Origin: Rhodoblastus acidophilus
Lineage (GTDB): Bacteria; Pseudomonadota; Alphaproteobacteria; Rhizobiales; Beijerinckiaceae
DNA length: 64,000 nucleotides
NCBI RefSeq assembly: GCF_009720655.1
Contig: NZ_WNKS01000014.1
Location: 1 to 64,000 of the forward strand
Direction of reading: 5' to 3'
A program made the translations under genes and the position numbers. Below are positions 53,580-61,214 of the stretch, one piece after another (the stretch's first letter is position 1; each line of letters starts with the position of its first letter). The notes beneath the pieces were generated by a model. That model had not been told where the DNA came from. It saw only the letters and a program-made list of their open reading frames with translations, and searched no databases.

Positions 53580-54263
53580 GTGAACCTGCTCAGCCTTGAG
53601 GGAAAACGCATCCTGCTGACCCAGGCCGACATGTTCATGGGTCCTGCCCTGGCCAAGATGTTTTCTGACCTCGGCGCCGATGTGATCGCCGACACGCGTG
53701 CGCTGATCGCCGCCGAGGCAGCCAAGACCCTCGTGCAATCGGCGGGACCGATCGACGCGCTGGTGGCCAATCTGGCGATCGCCGCGCCCAGCACGCCCGT
53801 CCAGGCCGCCGATGACGCAGAATGGCGAGAGGTCTTCGCACATCTTGTCGACCCTCTTCCCAGGCTGGTCCGCGCGGCGATCCCGGGAATGCGAGAGCGC
53901 GGCTCGGGGAAGATCCTGGTGATGGGCAGCGCCTCCGCCCTTCGCGGCATCAAACGCGCATCCACCTACAGCGCCGCCCGGGGCGCGCAGCTCGCCTATG
54001 TCCAGGCCGTGGGGGTCGAACTCGCGCCTCAAAATATCCAGGTCAACGCCATCGCCCAGAATTTCGTCGACAACCCCACCTATTTTCCCGCTGAGGTCCA
54101 AGCCAATCCGGCGTTTCAGGACAGGTTGAAGCGGGAGGTTCCTCTGGGAAGGCTGGTGAGCCCGCAAGAGGACGCCGCTCTGGCGGCCTATTTGTGCAGC
54201 GACGCCGCAAATTGCTTCGTCGGGCAGGTGTTCCCGATGTCCGGCGGGTGGGCGACGAAATAG
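53580..54263 (+). CDS. Halohydrin dehalogenase (SDR-derived)
   Basis: Product of 227 residues from a GTG. It has the SDR fold but not the dehydrogenase motifs. In place of the NAD-binding TGxxxGxG it has T14-QADM-F19-M-G21, i.e. T-x4-F-x-G, and in place of S/Y/K it has S117-x12-Y130-x3-R134. These two motifs together define halohydrin dehalogenases, which use a Ser-Tyr-Arg triad and a halide pocket where the cofactor would be. NFVDNPTYFPAEVQANP and GQVFPMSGGWATK also parallel the HheC family. Would interconvert vicinal haloalcohols and epoxides. Flanked on both sides by hslO 3' sequences, suggesting recent acquisition. Confidence 0.88.
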   Translation: MNLLSLEGKRILLTQADMFMGPALAKMFSDLGADVIADTRALIAAEAAKTLVQSAGPIDALVANLAIAAPSTPVQAADDAEWREVFAHLVDPLPRLVRAAIPGMRERGSGKILVMGSASALRGIKRASTYSAARGAQLAYVQAVGVELAPQNIQVNAIAQNFVDNPTYFPAEVQANPAFQDRLKREVPLGRLVSPQEDAALAAYLCSDAANCFVGQVFPMSGGWATK

Positions 54264-54366
54264 CCCCTTTCGACGGCGAACCGCCGCTTCGGCTCAACTG
54301 GAGGCCGTCGTTGGCGCGTCGGGAGCGTCGGCAAAGACCCGCCCGCCCTCGACGCGTGTCGCCCCG

Positions 54367-54471
54367 CTAGAGCTTTTTCACGTTTCATGGAAACATGAAA
54401 AAGCTCTAGAGTCTTGTTTCGACGCATTGTCTTCACGCGAACCGGCATCCGCTTCGCTTGAAAATGCTCTA
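54367..54471. repeat. CTAGAGC-type mobile repeat at the hslO stop codon, with CTA target duplication
   Basis: CTA at 54367-54369 and 54469-54471; between them AGAGC...TTTTCACG hairpin, GTCTTGTTTCGACGC, then ACGCGAACCGGCATCCGC ending GAAAATGCTCTA. Comparison with the empty site at 53203-53219 (CGCCCCGCTAAACCCTG) fixes the insertion at 102 bp including one CTA. Confidence 0.9.
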
Positions 54472-55416
54472 AACCCTGAAATCCCCGGGATCATAAACCC
54501 TTTTCGTCGAACAGAATTCACAGGTCACGGTGATCCGCCCGTCGTGAACCATGTCGTCGCGCTCGGCTTGCGAAAAGTTGCGCAGCATCTCCTCGATCCG
54601 CGCGTCGGAGCAGCGGCAGGCCTCGCGCAGCGGGCGCGGCGTAAAAACCTTGACCCCGCGCTCGTTGAACAGCCGCCACGCCAGATCGGCGCTGGACAGG
54701 CCGGGATCGAGCAATTCGTGATCCTCGACGGTGGCGGCGAGCAGCCGCGCCTCGGTCCAGGCGTCGTCTTCCGAAAATTCCGGAACGACATGCCCCTCCG
54801 GCGCGTCGCCGGGATGAAAATCCGCCATGCGCTGACGCTCCGGCGAATGCGGCAGGAATTGCGTCAAAATTCCGCCGGCGCGCCACTGGCTGCCCTGCGG
54901 CGTCACCACCTGCCCGACCGCGAGCCGGACGAAGGAGGGGATTTGCTCGGACTGAGTAAAATAGCTCAGCGCCGCCTGGTCCAGCGACCCCGCCTCGACC
55001 GGGGCAATGCCCTGGTAACGGGCGTTCTCGCCGCCCTGTTCGATGGTGAAGGCGAGATGGCCGCGCCCGAGCAGATGTTCGCGATCGCCCGCCGCCAGCT
55101 CCGCAAGTTTTCGCGCGTCGAACCGCGCAAACGCCCGCAGCCGGTCAGGCGCGTCAAAATCCACCACCAGCAGATCGACCACGCCGTCGGTGCGGGTCTG
55201 CAACTGGAAGCGGCCCTCGTCCTTCAGCGTGGTGCCGAGCAGCACGCACAGAGCGGCGGCCTCGCCCAAAAGCTGCGCCACGGGCGCCGGATAGGCGTGT
55301 CGCGTCAGAATCGTGTCGAGCGCCGGGCCGAGCCGGGCGATGCGCCCGCGCATGTCGAGCGCCTCCACCGCGAACGGCAGGACGGCGTCGTCTCCAGACG
55401 AAAAAACATCAGCCAT
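54469..55416 (-). CDS. hslO: Redox-regulated chaperone Hsp33
   Basis: Product of 315 residues. N-terminal Hsp33 core (LPFAVEALDMRGRIARLGPA, YFTQSEQIPSFVRLAV) and an intact C-terminal zinc switch: CRC (REACRCSD) and CEFC near residue 300. Its TAG stop coincides with the right tip of a mobile repeat. ATG at 55416 shares a base with the argF stop, so it ends the argD-argF-hslO operon, a common alphaproteobacterial order. Confidence 0.95.
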   Translation of the reverse strand: MADVFSSGDDAVLPFAVEALDMRGRIARLGPALDTILTRHAYPAPVAQLLGEAAALCVLLGTTLKDEGRFQLQTRTDGVVDLLVVDFDAPDRLRAFARFDARKLAELAAGDREHLLGRGHLAFTIEQGGENARYQGIAPVEAGSLDQAALSYFTQSEQIPSFVRLAVGQVVTPQGSQWRAGGILTQFLPHSPERQRMADFHPGDAPEGHVVPEFSEDDAWTEARLLAATVEDHELLDPGLSSADLAWRLFNERGVKVFTPRPLREACRCSDARIEEMLRNFSQAERDDMVHDGRITVTCEFCSTKRVYDPGDFRV

Positions 55417-56375
55417 CAGCCCTGGACCCCGGCGAATTCGGCCTCCAGGCACCAGGCCAACACGCCCTTTTGCGCGTGCAAACGGTTTTCCGCCTCGTCG
55501 AACACCAGGGATTGCGGTCCGTCCATCACTTCGTCCGTGACCTCCTCGCCGCGATGGGCGGGCAGGCAATGCATGAACACCGCGTCCTTGGCGGCGTGAC
55601 GCATGAGATTGGCGTTGACCTGATAGGGCGCAAGCAGGGCGTGGCGCAATTTTTCATCCTTGTCGCCCATGGACACCCAGCAGTCCGTGAGCACGCAGTC
55701 CGAATCCTTCACCGCCTCATAGGGGTCGCGCATCACATTGACGATGCCGCCCTGCTTGCGCGCCCAGGCGATCAGTTCGGGACGCGGCGCCAGCTCTTCC
55801 GGCGTGGCGATGTCGAGCGTGAACCCGAATTTCGCGGAGGCATGGATCCAGCTGGTCAAGACGTTGCAGGCGTCGCCGACCCAGGCGACGCGGGCGCCGG
55901 AAATGTCGCCGCGATGCTCCTCGAACGTCATGATGTCCGCCATCACCTGACAGGGATGGGTTTTTTTCGTCAGGCCGTTGATGACGGGCACGGTGGCGTG
56001 CGTCGCGAGATCGGTCAGATGCTCGTGGCTGAGGATGCGGATCATGATGGCGTCGACGAAGCGCGACAGCACGCGCGCCGTATCCGCCATGGTCTCGCCG
56101 CGTCCGAGCTGCATTTCCGCGCCGGTGAGCATGATGGTCTCGCCGCCGAGTTCGCGCATGCCCACGTCGAAGGAGACGCGCGTGCGTGTCGAGGGCTTGT
56201 CGAAAATCATCGCCAGCGTGCGGCCTTCAAGCGGCCGGTTTTTCGCGGGCCGACCTTTCACCCGGCGGCTCTTGATGTCGCGGCCGAGATCCAGAATGGT
56301 CCGCAGTTCGGCGCGGGAAAAATCGGCGAGATCGAGAAAGCAGCGGCGGGTGCGAGGATGTTTCGACATGTTCAT
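55416..56375 (-). CDS. argF: Ornithine carbamoyltransferase
   Basis: Product of 319 residues. Carbamoyl-phosphate motif [23 protein letters not shown], and ornithine-loop [11 protein letters not shown]. Two nearby starts (56375, 56369); the first overlaps argD by 4 bp and is used. Makes citrulline in arginine biosynthesis. Confidence 0.95.
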   Translation of the reverse strand: MNMSKHPRTRRCFLDLADFSRAELRTILDLGRDIKSRRVKGRPAKNRPLEGRTLAMIFDKPSTRTRVSFDVGMRELGGETIMLTGAEMQLGRGETMADTARVLSRFVDAIMIRILSHEHLTDLATHATVPVINGLTKKTHPCQVMADIMTFEEHRGDISGARVAWVGDACNVLTSWIHASAKFGFTLDIATPEELAPRPELIAWARKQGGIVNVMRDPYEAVKDSDCVLTDCWVSMGDKDEKLRHALLAPYQVNANLMRHAAKDAVFMHCLPAHRGEEVTDEVMDGPQSLVFDEAENRLHAQKGVLAWCLEAEFAGVQG

Positions 56376-57565
56376 GCTTCTTCCGGCTCCTTGGCCGTCT
56401 TCATCGCCGCGCAGGCTTCCGCCAGCCTGCCGACGCCGGTCCTGATCTCCTCGTCGCTGACGATCAGCGGCGGCAGGATGCGGACGACAGTGTCGCCCGC
56501 CGGTATGACAATCAGTTTTTTCTCGCGCGCGGCCGCGGCGAAATCGGCGGGCGGCACGGTGAGTTTCAGGCCCTGCATCAGCCCTTCGCCGCGAATTTCC
56601 GCGACGATTTCGGGACAGGCGGCGGCGAGCCCCGCGAGCTGCTGGCGCAACAACAAACCCTTTCGCGCGACATCCGCCAAAAAGCCGTCCGACAGCAGCA
56701 CGTCGAGCACGGCGTTGCCGCAGGCCATGGCGAGCGGATTGCCGCCATAGGTCGTGCCATGGGCGCCGACGGTCATGCCCTTGCCGGCCTCCTCCGTCGC
56801 CAGCACAGCGCCGAGCGGAAAACCGCCGCCGATGCCTTTCGCCGACGCCATGATATCAGGCGCAACGTCATAAAGCTCATAGGCGAACAGTTTGCCGGTG
56901 CGGCCCATGCCCGACTGCACCTCGTCGAAGCACAGCAGCAGGCCGTGTTCGTCGCACAAAGCGCGCAAGCCCCGAATGAAATCCCGGGAGCCCACGCGAA
57001 TGCCGCCTTCGCCCTGGATCGGCTCGACCAGAATGGCGCCGGTCTGCGGCCCGATGGCCTTTTCCACCGCGTCAAGATCGCCGAACGCAACCTGATCGAA
57101 GCCGGGCGTCTTTTCGCCAAAACCGTCGAGATATTTGGGATTGCCGCCGGCGGCGATGGTGGCGAGCGTGCGGCCGTGGAACGCGCCTTCAAAGGTGATC
57201 ATGTGGAAGCGCTCGGGATGTCCGTTCGCCGCATTCCACTTGCGCGCCATTTTGATGGTCAGCTCCAGCGCCTCGGCGCCGGAATTGGTGAAGAACACGC
57301 GATCCGCGAACGTCACGTCGCACAACCGCCGCGCCAGCCGCTCGCCTTCGGGCATCTGGAACAGGTTGGAAGTGTGCCAGAGTTTTTTCGCCTGCTCGGT
57401 GAGGGCCGCGACCAGATGCGGATGGTTGTAGCCCAGGCTCGCCACGGCGATGCCGCCGCCGAAATCAAGATAGTTTTCGCCGGTCGTCGAAACCAGCCAT
57501 GCGCCCTCGCCGCGCTCGAACGCCAGCGGATAGCGTGCGTAAGTCGGCAGTAGAGCAGAGGTCAT
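56372..57565 (-). CDS. argD: Acetylornithine aminotransferase
   Basis: Product of 397 residues of PLP class [43 protein letters not shown] and the PLP Lys in [17 protein letters not shown] at 57565 ([16 protein letters not shown]). First gene of argD-argF-hslO. Confidence 0.95.
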   Translation of the reverse strand: MTSALLPTYARYPLAFERGEGAWLVSTTGENYLDFGGGIAVASLGYNHPHLVAALTEQAKKLWHTSNLFQMPEGERLARRLCDVTFADRVFFTNSGAEALELTIKMARKWNAANGHPERFHMITFEGAFHGRTLATIAAGGNPKYLDGFGEKTPGFDQVAFGDLDAVEKAIGPQTGAILVEPIQGEGGIRVGSRDFIRGLRALCDEHGLLLCFDEVQSGMGRTGKLFAYELYDVAPDIMASAKGIGGGFPLGAVLATEEAGKGMTVGAHGTTYGGNPLAMACGNAVLDVLLSDGFLADVARKGLLLRQQLAGLAAACPEIVAEIRGEGLMQGLKLTVPPADFAAAAREKKLIVIPAGDTVVRILPPLIVSDEEIRTGVGRLAEACAAMKTAKEPEEA

Positions 57566-57650
57566 GTCGAACTCCCAACTGGTCCTGGCGAAGGCGTGCG
57601 CGCGAAGACTCTTGCGCAAACATGCCGTGTGCGGCCCAGAAAATGAAAGA

Positions 57651-57670
57651 GCCGTCCCCCCGGGGACGGC
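57651..57670. promoter_or_regulatory. Perfect hairpin upstream of argD
   Basis: GCCGTCCCC-CC-GGGGACGGC, a 9-bp stem lying 86 bp before argD. On the minus strand it is followed by TCTTTCATTTTC. Could be a leader terminator/attenuator for argD; there is no proof of a leader peptide. Confidence 0.4.
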
Positions 57671-57689
57671 ATCGGCTCATGATCTTAGG

Positions 57690-57815
57690 GAATCCTCGCG
57701 CCCCGGTCAATTGTCGGGCGCCGCGCGACAGTCCGGAGCGTCCGCAATGGGCTGGGGAAAACCTTTTTGCGGCGTTAACGACTCTTGCGCCCGATTCCGC
57801 GCTCGTTGTAGATTC
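57690..57815. promoter_or_regulatory. Three GANTC (CcrM methylation) sites upstream of gcrA
   Basis: GAATC at 57690-57694, GATTC at 57793-57797 and GATTC at 57811-57815, within 290 bp of the gcrA start; the last two are 18 bp apart. GcrA and CcrM control each other in Caulobacter through such sites, so cell-cycle control is plausible here. Confidence 0.5.
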
Positions 57816-57975
57816 TCATCTGTCGGCTACGACATTTTGTTGTGCGGCGCGCGTGTATCGGCGTCGTCCTCGTCAGTCCCGTTGCTAGATTTTTCGCTCG
57901 CGGCGCGCTCGTCGCGCCGGCGAAGGTTGAGTCCTGCGCGTCATGACGCACGAAGAATAAACTGGAGATCGCGGT

Positions 57976-58500
57976 ATGTCCTGGACCGATGAACGTGTCG
58001 AGCAATTGAAGAAAATGTGGCTCGACGGGTTGAGCGCGAGCCAGATCGCCAATGAACTGGGGAATGGCGTCAGCCGCAATGCCGTGATCGGCAAGGTGCA
58101 TCGTCTCGGCCTGTCGGGCCGCGCCAAGTCGCCGGCGCCTGCTGCTGCTGCGGCGGCGGCCGTCCGGCCACGCAAGGATGAGCCGGCGCGTCCAGCCCCC
58201 GCTCCGATGACCCATGGCGCGCTGGCGCTGGCGATGGACGCGCGTCCGGCCCCCGCGCCGGCGCCGCGCGTCGCCTTCGATGACGTGGTCATCCCCATTT
58301 CCGAGCGCGTGACCATCATGGACCTGCGGGAATCCATGTGCCGCTGGCCGCTCGGCGATCCCACCAACACCGACTTCCGCTATTGCGGCGCCAAGATGCA
58401 GATCGGCGCCGGGCCCTATTGCCTGGCGCACGCCCGCATCGCTTACCAGCCGGTGCAGGACCGCCGCCGCGAGCGCGAAAAGCGCGCGGCGCGCGGCTGA
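57976..58500 (+). CDS. gcrA: Cell cycle regulator GcrA
   Basis: Product of 174 residues. N-terminal DNA-binding helix bundle MSWTDERVEQLKKMWLDGLS...RNAVIGKVHRLGLSG, an Ala/Pro-rich linker (about 55-100), and the sigma70-contacting C-terminal domain with CRWPLGDP, FRYCGAKM and GPYCLAHARIAYQP. A sigma70 cofactor that recognises methylated GANTC promoters. ATG preceded by CTGGAGATC. Confidence 0.95.
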   Translation: MSWTDERVEQLKKMWLDGLSASQIANELGNGVSRNAVIGKVHRLGLSGRAKSPAPAAAAAAAVRPRKDEPARPAPAPMTHGALALAMDARPAPAPAPRVAFDDVVIPISERVTIMDLRESMCRWPLGDPTNTDFRYCGAKMQIGAGPYCLAHARIAYQPVQDRRREREKRAARG

Positions 58501-58506
58501 ATTCCA

Positions 58507-58562
58507 TTCAGTAGCCCTCACCCTGCGGAGCAGGCGTCTCGAAGGGCGAGGGCGGTTCACGG
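58507..58562. repeat. CCCTCACCCTGAGGAGC-type repeat, short form
   Basis: CAGTAGCCCTCACCCTGCGG through GTCTCGAAGGGCGAGGGCGG, lacking the internal hairpin of the other copies. The rest of 58563-58769 holds no gene. Confidence 0.75.
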
Positions 58563-58769
58563 CTGAGGGGCGCTACGGCGCCCCTTTTGTTTTGTCCACG
58601 GCGCTCGCTTCCTTTTCGGGACGGGCGTGCTCGGCAGGACATAGCAGGCTCCACAGGGCCGCGCGCATCCCGTAATCCGCGCGGCTCGGCGTGGACGCCC
58701 CTGGACAAGCCCGGCCATGACGGACGGACAGGCGCGCAAATTGCGGCTGTCGTCGACAGAGACCCCGCA

Positions 58770-58800
58770 AAAAACAAAACGCCCCCGTCTCCGGGGGCGT
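58770..58800 (-). terminator. Terminator of the L,D-transpeptidase gene
   Basis: ACGCCCCC-GTCT-CCGGGGGCGT-type stem (58780-58800), followed on the minus strand by GTTTTGTTTTTTG. Confidence 0.85.
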
Positions 58801-58825
58801 CAAACGTTCCGCGCTGTCGCAAATC

Positions 58826-59440
58826 TCAGAGCACGTTGACTCTGGTTCCGATTTTCACGCGGTTGTAGAGGTCGATGGCGTCGACATTGCGCATGCGGAT
58901 GCAGCCCGACGACACGTGCTGGCCGATCTTGTCCGGCTCGTTGGTGCCGTGGATGCGGTACAGGGTGTCCTTGCTGCCCTGGTACAGGTACATGGCGCGC
59001 GCGCCGAGCGGATTGTCCGGACCGCCCGGCAGACCGCCGGCTTCGGCGGTGGGACGCAGGTGCGGCCAGCGCTCCAGCATGTCGGCCGGCGGCATCCAGC
59101 CCGGCCATTCCGCGAGCTTGCCGATGGTCGCCGTGCCCTTCCAGCCGGCCGCCTCGCTGCCGGTGGCGACGCCGTAGCGGATCGCCTTCTTGTTCGGCAT
59201 GGAGAAATAAAGCAGGTTCTTGCCGGAATCGATGGTGATCGTGCCCGGCGCGGCGCCGGTCGGGTCATCGACGACATAGCGCTCGAACTCGCCGCCGACA
59301 TTGGCGCTGGGCGCGAGCGAGAGAAATTCCTTGTCCCTGGCGTTGAGCGCCGGGTCCGGAGAGCGGACGCCGCCCACGCCATTGCAGCCGGCCAAGGCCG
59401 CTCCTATCAAGCCTATCGTTGCAAAGGTTCGAAACTTCAT
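58826..59440 (-). CDS. L,D-transpeptidase (YkuD/ErfK family), predicted lipoprotein
   Basis: Product of 204 residues. Signal peptide with lipobox ALAGC (Cys about residue 19). YkuD catalytic signature from YRIHGTNEP to VSSGCIRMRNVD, including the His and the active Cys. ATG at 59440 (MKFRTFATIG). Likely makes 3-3 cross-links or attaches proteins to peptidoglycan. Confidence 0.92.
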   Translation of the reverse strand: MKFRTFATIGLIGAALAGCNGVGGVRSPDPALNARDKEFLSLAPSANVGGEFERYVVDDPTGAAPGTITIDSGKNLLYFSMPNKKAIRYGVATGSEAAGWKGTATIGKLAEWPGWMPPADMLERWPHLRPTAEAGGLPGGPDNPLGARAMYLYQGSKDTLYRIHGTNEPDKIGQHVSSGCIRMRNVDAIDLYNRVKIGTRVNVL

Positions 59441-60006
59441 CGCCCGCCCCAAAAAGATCACGCCCAAGCTGACCGCCCGTTAACGACCATATGAAGCGGC
59501 AACTTGCCCCGTTGCAACCGTGAAGGCGGCCGTCCGCCTGCGAAACCGGGGCGATGTGACACATGCGCCACACAGTTGCCCACCCGCGACACAGTGCGGG
59601 ATTGGCGCGCCATGTCCGAGCGTCATCTGCGAACATGGTGAATTTGTTGGCCTAAGGGCACGACTTTCGACGAAAGCCATAAACAACGTTGGACAGATGC
59701 GGCAAATAGCGCGATGTTGGTTTTCAGAGTGGGAAAGCATGGCTTTGCCGCCAACAAGCGGGGCGCGCGCCGTCAGGCGAAGCGTCGCGCCAAATCAATA
59801 ACGGTGAGGCGAGGCGAAGCGCTGAGTCGAACCAAAGGGAAGGAAGACGCCGAGGTTTTTCCCGCGCGGAATGCATGGCCGGCGACCCTGCGGATCATTT
59901 TCGTCCGCCAAAGGAGCGCTCGACATCCAGACAGGGGGAAATGCCCGGAGTTCGCCGCCCGCCGGCCGGCGGAGGCGGACCTGTCGAGGACATTGGCGAG
60001 TAGAAC
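59441..60006. other. Intergenic region with no gene seen
   Basis: 566 bp between divergent genes. Open frames are short, Arg/Ala-rich and lack ribosome sites. It should contain both promoters; no recognisable boxes stand out. Confidence 0.5.
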
Positions 60007-60936
60007 TTGAACACGTTGCTGATTACGCATCCCAGCGGGCTCGATCACGACAACGGGCCCGGGCACCCCGAGCGCCCCGATCGCGTCCGCGTCGTCGAGC
60101 GCATCCTTGAACACGAGCGTTTCATGACGCTCATCCGCGACCAGGCGGTCGAAGGCTCGCGCGAACAGGCCTTGCGCGTCCATCCCGAATCCTACCTCGC
60201 CGCGCTGGAGCAGACCTCGCCGCGCGACGGTTTTGCGCGGCTCGACAGCGACACGACCATGAGTCCGGGGACGCTGGCGGCGGCCTATCGCGCCATCGGC
60301 GGCTGCTGCCAGGCCATCGACGAGGTGATGACCCACAAGGTCAACAACGCCTTCGTCGCCATGCGCCCGCCGGGGCATCACGCCGAGCGCGCCACGCCCA
60401 TGGGCTTCTGCTTCTTCAACAATGCGGCGGTCGCCGCCCGCCATGCGCTGGCCATTCATGCGGCCGAGCGCGTGGCGATCATGGATTTCGACGCCCACCA
60501 CGGCAACGGCACCCAGGACATTTTCTGGTCGGATGCGCGGGTGATGTACGCCTCGACCCACGAAATGCCGCTCTATCCCGGCACCGGCGCGACCGGCGAG
60601 CGCGGCGAATACAACAACATGGTCAACGCGCCGCTCGCCGCCGGCGACGGCAGCATGAACTTTCGCGAGGCCATGGAAGTGGCGGTCCTGCCGCGCCTGG
60701 AGGCGTTCAGCCCCGACCTGCTGATCATTTCGGCCGGCTTCGACGCCCACCGCCGCGATCCGCTCGCCAACCTGAATCTGGTCGAGCAGGATTTCGCCTG
60801 GGCCACGGGCAAGCTGATGGAGGTCGCCGACCGCAAGTGCAAGGGCCGCGTGGTGTCGCTGCTTGAAGGCGGCTACGACCTCGACGGCCTCGCCCGCTCG
60901 GTCGCCGCCCATGTGCTGACGCTGATGGGGATGTGA
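60007..60936 (+). CDS. Histone deacetylase superfamily (acetoin-utilization/APAH-like) hydrolase
   Basis: Product of 309 residues from a TTG; the first in-frame ATG (60124) would remove conserved N-terminal sequence (LITHPSGLDHDNGPGHPERP). Zinc and catalytic motifs: RPPGHHAERATPMGFCFFNN, IMDFDAHHGNGTQDIF (Asp and His ligands) and ISAGFDAHRRDPL; C-terminus LEGGYDLDGLARSV. Bacterial members deacetylate polyamines or other acetyl-amines; substrate unknown. potFGHI in the window makes acetylpolyamines an idea, not evidence. Confidence 0.9.
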   Translation: MNTLLITHPSGLDHDNGPGHPERPDRVRVVERILEHERFMTLIRDQAVEGSREQALRVHPESYLAALEQTSPRDGFARLDSDTTMSPGTLAAAYRAIGGCCQAIDEVMTHKVNNAFVAMRPPGHHAERATPMGFCFFNNAAVAARHALAIHAAERVAIMDFDAHHGNGTQDIFWSDARVMYASTHEMPLYPGTGATGERGEYNNMVNAPLAAGDGSMNFREAMEVAVLPRLEAFSPDLLIISAGFDAHRRDPLANLNLVEQDFAWATGKLMEVADRKCKGRVVSLLEGGYDLDGLARSVAAHVLTLMGM

Positions 60937-60945
60937 CGGGAGTGT

Positions 60946-60986
60946 TCCCTCGCCCCGCGAGCGGGGAGAGGGTTAGGGTGAGGGGG
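60946..60986. repeat. GC-rich palindromic repeat (CCCTCGCCCCGCGAGCGGGG)
   Basis: CCCTCGCCCCGC and GCGGGGAGAGGG form a dyad followed by TTAGGGTGAGGGGG; a common intergenic palindrome type in GC-rich proteobacteria. Directly after the HDAC-family gene. Confidence 0.7.
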
Positions 60987-61021
60987 ACTCCGGCGGCTGT
61001 CCTCGACGGCCGACCCGCCTC

Positions 61022-61127
61022 CTAGAGGCTTTTTCACGTTTCATGAAAACATGAAAAAGCTCTAGATTTTTGTTTTGACGCATTTTCTTCACGCGAACCG
61101 GCATCCACTTCGCTTGAAAATGCTCTA
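61022..61127. repeat. CTAGAGC-type mobile repeat with CTA target duplication
   Basis: CTA at 61022-61024 and 61125-61127, left hairpin around CATGAAAACATG, then ACGCGAACCGGCATCCAC and GAAAATGCTCTA. Nearly identical to 54367-54471 except one extra base in the left tip. Confidence 0.85.
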
Positions 61128-61133
61128 GAACAT

Positions 61134-61199
61134 TCAGTATCCCTCACCCTGAGGAGCCCGCCTTGGCGGGCGTCTCGAAGGGCGGGGGCGGTCCACGGA
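61134..61199. repeat. CCCTCACCCTGAGGAGC-type repeat
   Basis: CAGTATCCCTCACCCTGAGG, GCCCGCCTTGGCGGGC hairpin, GTCTCGAAGGGCGGGGGCGG. Lies directly beside the CTAGAGC-type repeat, so three repeat families are stacked in 250 bp here. Confidence 0.8.
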
Positions 61200-61214
61200 T
61201 TTTTCATAAGCCGA

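Noticed and set aside
53580-54263. Calling this gene an ordinary SDR dehydrogenase
   Set aside because: It lacks the NAD glycine motif and the YxxxK Lys, and fits both halohydrin dehalogenase motifs exactly.
59714-60010. 98-codon plus-strand frame before the HDAC-family gene
   Set aside because: Arg-rich, no ribosome site and no recognisable similarity.
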